A stretch of DNA of 64,000 nt from Limnohabitans sp. MORI2 (GCF_027925025.1 NZ_AP027058.1:1674001-1738000); one strand, 5' to 3'. Numbered from the stretch's first letter, positions 1-9,415 are shown. Translations and numbers: made by a program. Notes: generated by a model from the sequence alone, not told the origin.

Positions 1-243
1 GAAACGCTGAAGCGCAATTTTACGCTCCCCCTCAATGCGCATTTAAAGCATGGCGAATGGCAAGTACGAGATGCAGTGATTCTGCGGTTCTTCGAAAGTT
101 TTTCTGCGGAGCAAAGCATAACTCTTGCATTTTTTGCGCATAACTCTCAGAAAACCAACTTAGAACCATGCTTCATACGCCAATTGGCGTATATACGTGA
201 AAACCCTGAAAAAATAGAATTTAGCGATTACAAATCAATTTAG
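1..243 (+). CDS. 3' end of an unrecognised protein gene (partial)
   Basis: A reading frame open from the first base runs 80 codons to a TAG, so this is the C-terminal part of a gene that begins outside the window. The visible protein is rich in Phe, Asn, Glu and Lys and ends in NPEKIEFSDYKSI. It has no obvious membrane segment and no motif I can name. The DNA is AT-rich, like the secretion locus that follows 23 bases downstream on the same strand, so the two may belong together. Function unknown; that it is coding rests mainly on the open frame and plausible composition. Confidence 0.5.
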   Translation, partial: ETLKRNFTLPLNAHLKHGEWQVRDAVILRFFESFSAEQSITLAFFAHNSQKTNLEPCFIRQLAYIRENPEKIEFSDYKSI

Positions 244-266
244 ACGATTTTTGCTTATTCGCCAAT

Positions 267-1138
267 ATGAACACCAGTTGTTACAAAGTCATCTTTTCTA
301 AACGCCTAGGTACTTTAGTCGCTGTTGGTGAACATACCACTGCCTGCGGTAAAGCAGCGAGTGGACAAGCACATCGAGGTGTGGCCCATGGCATGTCATT
401 CGTATTTGGCAACACCGATGGATTTGTTGGCATCTTACGGTTGAGTTTTGCATCGATTGCCTTAGCCTGCTTATCACTCGGCTCCTCGCAAGCTCAATCT
501 AGCTTGCCGACCCTCTCAGCGAGCGCCCTCCCCCAAGGGGCCACTGTTAGCAAGGGCATCGCTTCTATCAGTACCAGCGGTGCCCAGATGGCAATCACAC
601 AATCCAGCGACAAAGCCAGCGTCAATTGGCAAAGTTTTAACGTGGGTACAAGTGCGTCAGTCAACATTGCACAACCCAGTTCAACGGCTGTATTGCTGAA
701 CCGCGTGGTGGGAAACGACCCTACCCAAATTTTGGGAAAGCTGTCAGCTAACGGACAAGTCATTTTGCTCAACCCCAATGGCATCTTGTTCGGCAAGAAC
801 GGCTCCGTCACAGCCAGCGCATTTACTGCCAGCACCTTTGGGCTATCGACAATACACAGAGCAGCATCACAGCAGCACCATCAGGCGCGCCTGCTGTTCC
901 GCCAATTGCCTCAACTTCCAAGCCTTTCTATACAGCAGATGACTTTAAATTTCGCTTAAAACTTGGTAATCAAGAAGCGTCTAGCTTAAGCCCTGATGGA
1001 TTGGCAGCTTGCCTGTCAGAGAGCACCACTGATTGCGTGTGCAAGTCTGAAGGTGGCGACGGCAATGAAAGTAGCGTGAGTTGCAGTAGCAACAGCAAAT
1101 CAGTCAAAAGCAATTCGTTGATTCATTCAGACGGATAA
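267..1138 (+). pseudogene. Collapsed, frameshifted TpsA exoprotein (filamentous-haemagglutinin type)
   Basis: The ATG at 267 opens a protein with an extended signal peptide region (YKVIFSKRLGTLVAVGE), a hydrophobic signal core (about residues 55-80) and the start of a two-partner-secretion domain with the hallmark NPNGILFG at about residue 168. After TASTFGLS (about residue 194) the frame loses sense and stops at 959. From about 848 the next frame over reads sensibly to a TAA at 1138, giving a Ser/Gly-rich, Cys-containing tail (ACLSESTTDCVCKSEGGDG). TpsA proteins are normally over 1,000 residues with long repeats. The second half of the TPS domain and all repeats are missing, so a large deletion or an assembly collapse, plus a frame change, joined the two ends. 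The TpsB partner follows 44 bases later. Confidence 0.75.
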
Positions 1139-1182
1139 ATCCAATTACACAATTGGAAGCTTTCACCCAACACCCCAAAAAG

Positions 1183-2883
1183 ATGAAACCACACCCATCT
1201 AAATTACTCTCTCGCAAACTACCAATCATCGCCAGTGCATGCATTTACGGACTAGCGCTGCAACATGTCAACGCCCAAACTTCACTCGGTGCCACAGACG
1301 TGCTTCGTAATATTGAGCAAAGCACACAAGAGCTCTCACGTGGGCGTTATCAACCCGCACCGAAAAAAGCATCCACAAGTGAAACGGAAAAGAGCATTGC
1401 ACGATTGAATGAGATTCGCGTGCAAAGTCCTTTGTTTCAAAAAGAGTTAATGGGCTATTTGCTCACGGAAATCAACAAGCCAGTTTCCGCACAAAAACTC
1501 ACTGAATTCAAAACTTTTGCATGGGAACTCTTTCAAAGCAAGGGGTATCTCGCCTATATCACCACGCATACACAAACCGAAGCTAACGGCACAGTGCTCA
1601 CAGTCAAGGTCTCACTCCCTACACTGAATAAAGTCTCCGTTGTAACTACCGAGAGGAATCTGGGCAAAGAGTACATTCAAGAAGTCACACGCCGCTTCAA
1701 TGCCATTTACAAAACAGGTATGCCGATTGACATTCAAGGAATTGAAAACCAGTTGAATGCAGCATCGTATGACTTGCCAGTTGACTTGGAAGTCAGCCTG
1801 AAACAAATCAACGACAACGGCGTGGATGTAGAAATCCACTTACGTCTTTTAGAAGCGCAATTTGGAAAAATACTAGGCGGAGTTGTTCAAGCCAACAACT
1901 ATGGACTCTCACAATTCGGACGCGATCAGTTACTCGGCAACCTCAGAGTTGCTGGCTTCAGTCCATCTTCGGAACTGACCCTCACAACCCAACAATCCAC
2001 AGGTGTCGGCTATTACCGTGCAGATTACGAAGCCCCTCTCGTTGGCACACAAAGTCGGTTACGAACATTCGCTGGCCATGTCAAATCTTCCAACGCAAAC
2101 ACTGAGGGTTTTTCGAACGAAGCGGGGATCGGTCTGACCTCACTGATTCATACTGATCGCAACGGACGTTGGCTTGCGAGCAGTGAAGTATCACGCAGAG
2201 AGACAAAAAATCTAAGCTCAGACGTCATCATCTCGGATCGTGTTGACCAACAAATTCGATTAAAAATTCGCGCAGAATCATCGAACAGTTGGGTAGATAG
2301 CTTCAATAACGAACTGATGCTCGCCGTAGGTCGTGTCAACTTAGACCGTCTGCATTCAGATCAGACGGATGACGCCGCTGGCCTTCGTGTCGCGGGTGAA
2401 TACAAAAAACTGGAGCTCACGGGCGCACTCTCACAAGCCCTCGACCGCGACCGAATCTACACAGGCTCTATTCGATGGAAAGCCCAAATAGCAGCTAAAA
2501 ATCTCGATAGCTACAACCGCATGTCTCTGGGTGGCATCAGTGGCATTCGCGCGTATTCTTCTATCGATGGTGTTGGTGACCAAGGTGTACAAGCATCCTT
2601 TGACCTCATTCACCAAATCGTGCCCGATGTTTACGGTGGAGTTTTTTACGATGTCGGCATGATCAAGAACAACCATTCACCATTGATCAACGCAACCGAC
2701 AAGCAGGCCTATGTGCTCCAGGGGGCAGGTTGGCAAGTCGGTGGAAAGATCCAACAATTTAATTGGGCACTGGCCATGGCGCAGTCGTTTGGAAAAACGC
2801 CTGGCGCTGGCGTCTGGACAGCGGCTAATACTCGACCCGGCGACTTCAGAGTAAATTTCTCAGTCACTAGAGCTTTCAATTAA
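1183..2883 (+). CDS. TpsB outer-membrane transporter (ShlB/FhaC/HecB family)
   Basis: A protein of 566 residues that would sit in the outer membrane and export a TpsA partner. It begins with a signal peptide (residues 1-31, cleaved near VNA/QTS). A periplasmic POTRA-type region follows at about 60-155 (ARLNEIRVQSPLFQKELMGY, then the SKGYLAYIT segment), then a beta-rich barrel ending in an aromatic residue (VTRAFN), as usual for outer-membrane barrels. The conserved barrel motif RMSLGGISGIRAYSSIDG is at about 445-460. I chose the ATG at 1183 rather than the upstream TTG at 1153 because it leads straight into the signal peptide. The length is normal for the family and the gene is intact, in contrast with the damaged tpsA just upstream. 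Confidence 0.88.
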   Translation: MKPHPSKLLSRKLPIIASACIYGLALQHVNAQTSLGATDVLRNIEQSTQELSRGRYQPAPKKASTSETEKSIARLNEIRVQSPLFQKELMGYLLTEINKPVSAQKLTEFKTFAWELFQSKGYLAYITTHTQTEANGTVLTVKVSLPTLNKVSVVTTERNLGKEYIQEVTRRFNAIYKTGMPIDIQGIENQLNAASYDLPVDLEVSLKQINDNGVDVEIHLRLLEAQFGKILGGVVQANNYGLSQFGRDQLLGNLRVAGFSPSSELTLTTQQSTGVGYYRADYEAPLVGTQSRLRTFAGHVKSSNANTEGFSNEAGIGLTSLIHTDRNGRWLASSEVSRRETKNLSSDVIISDRVDQQIRLKIRAESSNSWVDSFNNELMLAVGRVNLDRLHSDQTDDAAGLRVAGEYKKLELTGALSQALDRDRIYTGSIRWKAQIAAKNLDSYNRMSLGGISGIRAYSSIDGVGDQGVQASFDLIHQIVPDVYGGVFYDVGMIKNNHSPLINATDKQAYVLQGAGWQVGGKIQQFNWALAMAQSFGKTPGAGVWTAANTRPGDFRVNFSVTRAFN

Positions 2884-2914
2884 AAAGCCACCCAACGCTC
2901 GCGCGTTGAGTGGC
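2881..2914 (-). terminator. Rho-independent terminator of aceA
   Basis: A 12-bp stem (2887-2898 with 2903-2914, one mismatch) and a 4-base loop. Read on the minus strand it is followed by CTTTTTAATT. It lies 57 bases past the aceA stop and abuts the convergent tpsB stop. The plus-strand side has no U-tract, so it serves mainly the minus strand. Confidence 0.8.
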
Positions 2915-2971
2915 CTCAAACCTATTCAAACCAAGAGACAGCCTTCTCAGGCCATCTCTCACTTGAAGTGC

Positions 2972-4303
2972 TTAGTGGAACTGCTCTTCTTCGGTAGAAC
3001 CTGTGAGGGCTTTCACAGAAGATGAGCCGCCTTGGATCACAGTGGTCACGTCGTCAAAGTAGCCTGCACCCACTTCTTGTTGGTGTGACACGAAGGTGTA
3101 GCCCTTATCGCGTGCGGCGAATTCAGGCTCTTGCACCATGTTGACATAGTGTTTCATGCCTTCGCCGTTAGCGTATGCATTGGCGAACTGGAAGGTGTTG
3201 TACCAGTTGATGTGGATACCAGCCAAGGTGATGAACTGGTACTTGTAGCCCAATGCGGACAGGTCTTCTTGGAACGATGCAATTTGCTTGTCGTCCAAGT
3301 TTTTCTTCCAGTTGAAAGAAGGTGAGCAGTTGTAAGACAACAGCTTACCTGGGCATGCAGCGTGCACGGCTTGTGCAAACTCACGAGCGAAGCCGATGTC
3401 AGGCACGCCTGTTTCGCACCACACCAAGTCAGCGTAAGGCGCGTATGCCACACCACGGCTGATGGCTTGTTCCAAACCGTTTTTGACGCGGTAGAAACCT
3501 TCTTGTGTGCGCTCGCCTGTCAAGAATGGTTTGTCATTGGCGTCATGGTCAGAAGTGATCAAGTTAGCAGCCTCGGCATCGGTACGAGCCAACACGATGG
3601 TGGATGTGCCCATGACGTCAGCAGCGAAACGTGCAGAGATCAATTTTTCGCAAGCTTCTTGTGTTGGCACCAACACTTTGCCGCCCATGTGACCGCATTT
3701 CTTCACAGCAGCCAATTGGTCTTCGAAGTGAACGCCAGCAGCGCCAGCAGAGATCATGTTCTTCATCAATTCGAAAGCGTTCAACACGCCACCGAAACCG
3801 GCTTCAGCGTCCGCCACGATAGGCAAGAAGTAGTCGATGAATTCTTTGTCGCCTGGGTTGATGCCACGGCTCCATTGGATTTCGTCAGCGCGCTTGAAGG
3901 TGTTGTTGATGCGGCGAACCATCGTAGGCACAGAGTCATACGCATAGAGCGATTGGTCTGGGTACATGGTTTCAGAAGTGTTGCCGTCAGCAGCGACTTG
4001 CCAGCCTGACAAGTACACAGCTTCCAAGCCAGCCTTGGCTTGTTGCATCGCTTGACCAGCAGAGATCGCGCCAAACGCGTTGACGTAGCCTTTCTTGGCG
4101 CCGCCATTGACTTTTTCCCAGAGCTTTTCTGCACCGCGCTTGGCGAGTGTGTGCTCGATCGGCATGCTGCCGCGCAAACGCACGACGTCAGCTGCAGAGT
4201 AACCACGCTTCACGCCTTTCCAGCGTGGGTTGGTCGCCCAGTCTTTTTCGAGGGCTGCGATTTGTTGTTCGCGGCTGAGTTGTTCATTCAGTGATTGAGG
4301 CAT
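2972..4303 (-). CDS. aceA: Isocitrate lyase
   Basis: Cytoplasmic enzyme that splits isocitrate into glyoxylate and succinate, the first step of the glyoxylate bypass used for growth on acetate and fatty acids. The 443-residue protein has the family's usual length. It carries the catalytic loop KKCGHMGGK at residues 201-209 (active-site Cys203), the metal-binding region [10 protein letters not shown] at about 163-172 and the C-terminal [10 protein letters not shown] signature. The ATG at 4303 has a GGAG six bases upstream. No malate synthase gene is adjacent. The gene is monocistronic, with its own promoter and dyad operator (4342-4391) and its own terminator. Confidence 0.98.
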   Translation of the reverse strand: MPQSLNEQLSREQQIAALEKDWATNPRWKGVKRGYSAADVVRLRGSMPIEHTLAKRGAEKLWEKVNGGAKKGYVNAFGAISAGQAMQQAKAGLEAVYLSGWQVAADGNTSETMYPDQSLYAYDSVPTMVRRINNTFKRADEIQWSRGINPGDKEFIDYFLPIVADAEAGFGGVLNAFELMKNMISAGAAGVHFEDQLAAVKKCGHMGGKVLVPTQEACEKLISARFAADVMGTSTIVLARTDAEAANLITSDHDANDKPFLTGERTQEGFYRVKNGLEQAISRGVAYAPYADLVWCETGVPDIGFAREFAQAVHAACPGKLLSYNCSPSFNWKKNLDDKQIASFQEDLSALGYKYQFITLAGIHINWYNTFQFANAYANGEGMKHYVNMVQEPEFAARDKGYTFVSHQQEVGAGYFDDVTTVIQGGSSSVKALTGSTEEEQFH

Positions 4304-4341
4304 GGTTCACTCCAGAAAGTTGAAAGGTTGTCGATGTGTCT

Positions 4342-4391
4342 ACTATAAGTCTTATAGAAGACTCAAACAATGTCTTGTGTCTTATAGAAGA
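4342..4391 (-). promoter_or_regulatory. aceA promoter with embedded dyad operator and upstream repeat
   Basis: On the minus strand a -35 TTGTTT (4370-4365) and a -10 TATAGT (4347-4342) are separated by exactly 17 bases, about 40 bases before the start codon. A perfect 15-base palindrome, CTATAAGTCTTATAG (4343-4357), overlaps the -10 box. The 13-mer GTCTTATAGAAGA occurs twice, at 4349-4361 and 4379-4391, exactly 30 bases (about three helical turns) apart and flanking the -35 box. This is the layout of a repressor operator; the regulator is not identified here. Confidence 0.65.
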
Positions 4392-4731
4392 ATTTATTTT
4401 TATTGTTAAAAAACAATGGGTTACAAACTCGATACCGAAATATGAAATACGATTTCTCATATCAAGAAAAAATATTGCAGTGCAGCAAATGCAAATTTCA
4501 TAATTCAAAATCACTTTTCAGAAAAATTAAAAGCGTGCTAAGCCCCATCCGTTTCGTGCAACTGAAACCACACAGACGCAACGAAAAACGAGCATTTGAA
4601 AAAAACAACATTTACCTATGAAAAAAGTCGTTTTTCACTTGGAAAGAACGATGTTCTCAATTAGCATGCGGATTGCTCTAGAGCGATATCTCTAAGGGCT
4701 TGAAAAAAACACTTCTAGAAGGAAATCAACC
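4392..4731. other. AT-rich intergenic region with candidate promoter for the SWIB gene
   Basis: These 340 bases between the divergent aceA and SWIB genes hold no convincing gene. On the plus strand TTGGAA (4639-4644) and TAGCAT (4662-4667) are spaced 17 bases apart, a weak promoter candidate. The spacer contains the perfect inverted repeat AGAACGATGTTCT (4645-4657). The palindrome GCTCTAGAGC (4675-4684) lies just after the expected start point. AAGGA at 4720-4724 is the ribosome-binding site of the gene at 4732. Confidence 0.4.
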
Positions 4732-5289
4732 ATGGCAACTGCAAAGAAAGCTCCAGCTAAAAAAGCAGCAGCAAAAAAAGCTGCTCCCGCAAAAAAAGTC
4801 GCTGCGAAAAAACCAACCGCTAAAAAAGTAGCAGCTAAGAAACCAGCGGCTAAAAAGCCCGCTGCGAAAAAACCAGTCGCTAAAAAAGTAGCCGCTAAGA
4901 AGCCTGCAGCCAAGAAAGTAGCTGCCAAAAAGCCAGCCGCAAAAAAACCAGCTGCCAAGAAAGTGGTTGCCAAAAAAGCCCCAGCTAAAAAAGTAGCAGC
5001 CAAAAAGGCGCCTGCTAAGAAAAAGGCCCCCGCCAAAAAGCGCACGCCTAACGCAGCGTTCATGAAGGCCCTCACACCCAGCGCCGCTTTGGCTGCTGTG
5101 ATCGGCAACGCCGCAGTGCCACGCACTGAAGTCGTGAGCAAGATGTGGACATACATCAAAAAGCACGGCCTGCAAGACAAAGTCAACAAGCGCAACATCA
5201 ATGCTGACGACAAGCTCAAGCAAGTGTTTGGCAAGGCCCAAGTCACCATGTTTGAACTGGCTGGCTTAATCGGTAAGCACCTGAAGTAA
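4732..5289 (+). CDS. Histone H1-like Lys/Ala-rich protein with C-terminal SWIB/MDM2 domain
   Basis: Residues 1-104 are almost entirely AAKK/PAKK repeats, a very basic unstructured tail like that of eukaryotic histone H1 and bacterial H1-like proteins. Residues about 105-185 form a SWIB/MDM2 domain, with TPSAALAAVIG, the basic WTYIKKHGLQDKVNKRNINA stretch and a final FELAGLIGKHLK. The expected role is binding and compacting DNA through the tail, with SWIB as a folded DNA- or protein-binding head; this combination occurs in Chlamydiae and many Betaproteobacteria. The start is clear (AAGGA seven bases before the ATG). The gene is monocistronic, with a strong terminator right after it. The repeats make the tail length prone to slippage between strains. 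Confidence 0.9.
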   Translation: MATAKKAPAKKAAAKKAAPAKKVAAKKPTAKKVAAKKPAAKKPAAKKPVAKKVAAKKPAAKKVAAKKPAAKKPAAKKVVAKKAPAKKVAAKKAPAKKKAPAKKRTPNAAFMKALTPSAALAAVIGNAAVPRTEVVSKMWTYIKKHGLQDKVNKRNINADDKLKQVFGKAQVTMFELAGLIGKHLK

Positions 5290-5308
5290 TTCAGTTTCTA
5301 CCGAAACC

Positions 5309-5336
5309 AAAAAGGGACCTCACGGTCCCTTTTTTA
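5309..5336. terminator. Strong bidirectional terminator
   Basis: A stem GGGACC (5314-5319) / GGTCCC (5324-5329) with a TCAC loop, flanked by five As before and six Ts after. It lies between the convergent SWIB and MFS genes and can serve both. An almost identical terminator is found at 28867-28894. Confidence 0.9.
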
Positions 5337-5353
5337 TTGGATGCCTAAATGGC

Positions 5354-6562
5354 TTATGCGTGTACTGTCCGGCGGCCCACACCAAGCGCTACGACCACAC
5401 TGAGCATCAACACCAACGCAGCACCTAGCAGCGTGGCACCGTACCAGCCATGGTCCATGAACACACCAAAGATCAGTGGCGAGATGGCAAAGCCTGTGTC
5501 CAAACCCGAATACACCATGCCATACACGCGCCCTGTGGCACCCTTGGGTGTGGCTTTTTTGATCATCATGTCACGCGATGGTCCACCGACACCAATGGCC
5601 AAGCCTGTGGCCGCCAAGATGACCATGGTGAACTCGGCACTCAACCAACCACTGCCACACAAGGCCATGCAGATGGCACCCGCCGTCATACAGCCCGCGA
5701 CCACTTTATCGCTGTGACGCGGCCAACGCGAAGCCACAAAACCACCCACAAACATGCCTGCGGCTGCACACAACATGTAGGCAGTCAACGTGAAAGTGGC
5801 AGCCTCAAATGTGACGTGGTGCAGCGCTTGCAAGATAGACACCGCAAAGCTTTGCACCACGGCCAAGGTCATGGTGGAGAGCAAGAAGAATCCAAAGCAC
5901 CACCACACCACTGGGATTTTCAAAAAGGCCATGGTGCTGCCTGCTTCAGCGGTTTGCTTATGACTCACCACTTCGGCGTGCAAAAAGTCGCGTTGACACA
6001 TGAGCAAGGCAAAGATGCCCACAAACAACAATGCCGCCCCCATATAAGCCACACGCCAATCAAAAGCCGTGCTCAAACCCACCATGAAGACCGGAGCCAA
6101 TGCCCAACCAAGGTTGCCTGTAAGGCCATGCGCGCTGAACGCATAACCCAAACGAGGCGCTGACACTTTTTGATTGAGGATAGTGAAGTCGACCGGGTGA
6201 AACGAGCAGTTACCCAGCCCAAGCAGCGCAGCACCCAGCATCAAACCTACATAGCTGTTGGCGACTGACACCACCAAACATCCCGCGGCTAACAACAACA
6301 AAGCCGCAAACAAAACTGGGCGAGCGCCAAATCGGTCGACCACAAAACCCGCAGAAGCTTGGCCTACTCCCGAGACCACAAAAAAAACTGTCATCAAAAA
6401 ACCCAGTTCCGAATAACTCAGAGCAAACGTGCTGATGAACACAGGGAACATCAGGGGCAGCAACAGATGCGAAAAGTGTGAACTGGCGTGAGCAATGCCA
6501 ACCAAACCAATGACAGCGGCGTCATCGCGCCAAGGGCTAGATACGGGAATTGAAGTAGTCAT
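5354..6562 (-). CDS. MFS transporter (YbfB/YNFM-like)
   Basis: An inner-membrane protein of 402 residues with about 12 hydrophobic segments, typical of the major facilitator superfamily. The loop GFVVDRFGARPVLF (about 58-71) is the MFS motif A between helices 2 and 3. The central loop near CQRDFLHAEVVSHKQTAEAG joins the two six-helix halves. The substrate cannot be told from sequence. The ATG at 6562 is preferred, though a TTG at 6586 preceded by TTAGGA is possible and would add eight residues. It lies downstream of clpB on the same strand, separated by 90 bases, so it may be partly read from the clpB transcript. Confidence 0.85.
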   Translation of the reverse strand: MTTSIPVSSPWRDDAAVIGLVGIAHASSHFSHLLLPLMFPVFISTFALSYSELGFLMTVFFVVSGVGQASAGFVVDRFGARPVLFAALLLLAAGCLVVSVANSYVGLMLGAALLGLGNCSFHPVDFTILNQKVSAPRLGYAFSAHGLTGNLGWALAPVFMVGLSTAFDWRVAYMGAALLFVGIFALLMCQRDFLHAEVVSHKQTAEAGSTMAFLKIPVVWWCFGFFLLSTMTLAVVQSFAVSILQALHHVTFEAATFTLTAYMLCAAAGMFVGGFVASRWPRHSDKVVAGCMTAGAICMALCGSGWLSAEFTMVILAATGLAIGVGGPSRDMMIKKATPKGATGRVYGMVYSGLDTGFAISPLIFGVFMDHGWYGATLLGAALVLMLSVVVALGVGRRTVHA

Positions 6563-6652
6563 AAAAACGCTGCAGAGAGAATGCAAGCATCCTAACTGCA
6601 GCGCTCGTTTGAAACGGTCGACTGGGGGACAAGCCCCCTCACCTATCTGGGG

Positions 6653-9253
6653 TCAAACCTCGACTTTGGTGAATGCAAATTCACCCGGTGCTCGCACGGG
6701 ATCGACACTGACCGCAATTGTGTCTTTGGGCAAGAACTTACCCTCCAACAACAACTTAGACAGCGGATTTTCAATGCGCTGCTGAATGGCCCGCTTCAAG
6801 GGGCGCGCACCAAAGACTGGATCGAAGCCCACCTTTGCCAATTCGGCCAAAGCGGCTGGCGACACATCCAAGGTCAAGTCCATCTTGGTCAAGCGACTGG
6901 CCAAGATCTTGAGCTGGATGGCGGCAATGCGCGCAATGTGTTCGGCATCCAAACCGTGGAACACCACTGTCTCGTCAATGCGGTTCAAAAACTCGGGACG
7001 GAAATGTGACTTGAGCTCATCCCACACCGCGTCTTTGATGTCTTGCGCGTCTTGGCCGACCATGCTTTGGATGATGGGCGAGCCGATGTTGGATGTCATC
7101 ACGATCACCGTGTTTTTGAAGTCCACGGTGCGGCCTTGGCCATCGGTCAGGCGGCCATCGTCCAACACTTGCAACAAGATGTTGAACACATCGGGGTGCG
7201 CCTTCTCTACCTCATCGAGCAGCAACACGCTGTAGGGATTGCGACGCACGGCCTCGGTCAAGTAACCGCCCTCGTCATAGCCCACATAGCCGGGAGGCGC
7301 GCCCACCAAACGGCTGACCGAATGCTTCTCCATGAACTCGCTCATGTCGATGCGAATCATGTGATCTTCGCTGTCAAACAAGAAACCTGCCAGCGCTTTG
7401 CACAACTCGGTCTTACCCACGCCGGTTGGGCCTAAGAACAAGAACGAACCGGTGGGTCGATTGGGGTCGCCCAAGCCTGCGCGTGAACGGCGAATGGCGT
7501 TGGCCACCGCCACGATGGCTTCGTCTTGACCCACCACACGCTCGTGCAATTTATCTTCCATCTGCAAGAGCTTGTCGCGCTCGCCTTGCATGAGTTTGGA
7601 CACCGGAATGCCCGTGGCACGTGCCACGACTTCGGCAATTTCTTCGGCGCCTACTTGTGTGCGCAGTAAACGGTGACCGCCCTCACTGGCCTTGCCGCTC
7701 TCGCGGGCGTTGGCTTCTTTCAAACGCTTTTCAAGCTCGGGCAATTTGCCATATTGCAGCTCGGCCACTTTGTTGAAATCGCCCTTACGGGTCAGCTCTT
7801 CAATCTGATGACGCAAGCGGTCAATCTCTTCTTTGATCTGGGCACTACCTTGTGCGGTGGATTTTTCAGCTTTCCAAATTTCCTCCAAGTCAGCGTACTC
7901 TTTGCTCACTTGGGTGATGTCTTCTTCGAGCAACTCCAAACGTTTTTGCGAGGCTTCGTCTTTTTCTTTGCGCACCGCTTCGCGTTCAATTTTCAGTTGA
8001 ATCAAGCGACGGTCCAACTTGTCCATCACCTCGGGCTTGGAGTCGATTTCAATCTTGATCTTGGCCGCCGCCTCGTCAATCAAATCAATCGCCTTATCGG
8101 GCAAGAAACGGTCGGTGATGTAGCGATGGCTCAGCTCGGCCGCCGCCACGATGGCAGGATCGGTGATCTCCACACCGTGGTGCACTTCGTACTTTTCTTG
8201 CAGGCCGCGCAAGATGGCAATGGTGGCCTCCACCGAAGGTTCACCCACAATGATTTTTTGGAAACGACGCTCTAGCGCCGCATCTTTCTCGATGTACTTG
8301 CGGTATTCATCCAACGTGGTGGCACCCACGCAGTGCAGCTCGCCACGCGCCAAAGCGGGCTTGAGCATATTGCCCGCGTCCATCGCACCATCGGCTTTGC
8401 CTGCACCCACCATGGTGTGCAACTCGTCAATAAACACAATGGTTTGGCCTTCGTCTTTTGCGAGTTCGTTCAACACGCTTTTCAAGCGCTCTTCAAACTC
8501 GCCACGATATTTCGCACCGGCCAACAAAGCGGCCATGTCGAGTGACAACACGCGTTTGCCTTTGAGCGAATCAGGCACCTCTCCTGCCACGATACGCTGA
8601 GCCAAGCCTTCCACAATGGCAGTCTTGCCAACGCCTGGTTCGCCGATGAGCACAGGGTTGTTTTTGCTGCGACGTTGCAACACCTGAATGGCGCGGCGAA
8701 TTTCATCGTCACGGCCAATCACGGGGTCAAGCTTGCCAAGACGCGCACGCTCGGTCAGATCAAGACAATATTTCTTGAGCGACTCGCGCTGGCCTTCGCT
8801 CTCCGCGTTGTCCACTTTTTGGCCGCCACGCACCGCCATCACCGCTGCCTCTAAAGACTTGCGGTTCAAACCGTTTTGCATGGTGAGCTTGCCCCAGTTG
8901 CCTTTGTTGTCGCACATGGCGAGCAAAAACAACTCACTGGCTACAAATTGGTCGCCTCGCTTAATGGCTTCTTTTTCTGCGGCTTGAATCAAGGACACGG
9001 TATCGCGTCCCACTTGCACCTGCTCTTGGCCTTCGACCTTGGGCAAGCGGTTCATCGCGTCTTCAGCAGATGACAACAAGCCCGACACATTGGCCCCTGC
9101 GCGCTGCAGCAGCGACTTAGGACCATCGTTTTGGCGCAGCATGGCCACCAAGACATGAGAAGGCTCGATATAGGCGTGATCGCCCCCTAGCGCCAGCGTT
9201 TGGGCGTCGCTAAGGGCTTCTTGAAACTTGGTGGTGAGTTTGTCAATACGCAT
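6653..9253 (-). CDS. clpB: ATP-dependent disaggregase ClpB
   Basis: Cytoplasmic Hsp100 chaperone that pulls polypeptides out of aggregates together with DnaK/DnaJ/GrpE. The 866-residue protein has the full plan: an N-terminal repeat domain (1-145), AAA-1 with Walker A GEPGVGKT near 205 and Walker B FIDELHT near 277, a long coiled-coil middle domain (about 400-520), AAA-2 with [10 protein letters not shown] near 608 and [12 protein letters not shown] near 675, and a C-terminal domain. The middle domain and the absence of an IGF/IGL loop separate it from ClpA. The start has GGAG seven bases upstream. Two candidate sigma-32 promoters lie in the 162 bases between it and moaE, so it is probably induced by heat separately from the operon upstream. 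Confidence 0.98.
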   Translation of the reverse strand: MRIDKLTTKFQEALSDAQTLALGGDHAYIEPSHVLVAMLRQNDGPKSLLQRAGANVSGLLSSAEDAMNRLPKVEGQEQVQVGRDTVSLIQAAEKEAIKRGDQFVASELFLLAMCDNKGNWGKLTMQNGLNRKSLEAAVMAVRGGQKVDNAESEGQRESLKKYCLDLTERARLGKLDPVIGRDDEIRRAIQVLQRRSKNNPVLIGEPGVGKTAIVEGLAQRIVAGEVPDSLKGKRVLSLDMAALLAGAKYRGEFEERLKSVLNELAKDEGQTIVFIDELHTMVGAGKADGAMDAGNMLKPALARGELHCVGATTLDEYRKYIEKDAALERRFQKIIVGEPSVEATIAILRGLQEKYEVHHGVEITDPAIVAAAELSHRYITDRFLPDKAIDLIDEAAAKIKIEIDSKPEVMDKLDRRLIQLKIEREAVRKEKDEASQKRLELLEEDITQVSKEYADLEEIWKAEKSTAQGSAQIKEEIDRLRHQIEELTRKGDFNKVAELQYGKLPELEKRLKEANARESGKASEGGHRLLRTQVGAEEIAEVVARATGIPVSKLMQGERDKLLQMEDKLHERVVGQDEAIVAVANAIRRSRAGLGDPNRPTGSFLFLGPTGVGKTELCKALAGFLFDSEDHMIRIDMSEFMEKHSVSRLVGAPPGYVGYDEGGYLTEAVRRNPYSVLLLDEVEKAHPDVFNILLQVLDDGRLTDGQGRTVDFKNTVIVMTSNIGSPIIQSMVGQDAQDIKDAVWDELKSHFRPEFLNRIDETVVFHGLDAEHIARIAAIQLKILASRLTKMDLTLDVSPAALAELAKVGFDPVFGARPLKRAIQQRIENPLSKLLLEGKFLPKDTIAVSVDPVRAPGEFAFTKVEV

Positions 9254-9286
9254 GGAAACTCCGAGGAATTTGTTGAATTGGTCAGT

Positions 9287-9364
9287 ACTTGAGGCAGCCG
9301 CTGGCTATTTCAAGGGGTAACACGCCGCCAAGCCTTGATATGGGTCAAGTTCTAAACCAACAAG
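9287..9364 (-). promoter_or_regulatory. Candidate tandem sigma-32 promoters of clpB
   Basis: On the minus strand the proximal candidate is CCCCTTGAA (9317-9309), a 14-base spacer and CCTCAAGT (9294-9287): an excellent -35 and a partial -10. The distal candidate is CTTGTT (9364-9359), a 14-base spacer and CCCATAT (9344-9338): a weaker -35 and a good -10. Both spacers fit the sigma-32 range, and clpB is a known sigma-32 target in proteobacteria. Confidence 0.5.
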
Positions 9365-9415
9365 AGCCCATCGCACGCAGACATTCAGCCAGCAGCAACG
9401 CCCTTGGTAGCGCCC

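Noticed and set aside
4403..4621. A 72-codon open frame on the plus strand in the aceA/SWIB gap
   Set aside because: It starts with TTG, has no ribosome-binding site, and its Lys/Arg/Asn-rich content simply reflects AT-rich intergenic DNA.
4692..5249. Two long minus-strand open frames opposite the SWIB gene, rich in Phe, Ala and Gly
   Set aside because: They are the mirror of the AAKK repeats; the plus-strand gene has a good ribosome-binding site and a recognisable SWIB domain.
6624..6638. GGGGG-ACAAG-CCCCC hairpin between clpB and the MFS gene
   Set aside because: Only a five-base stem with no T-run on either strand; too weak to call a terminator.
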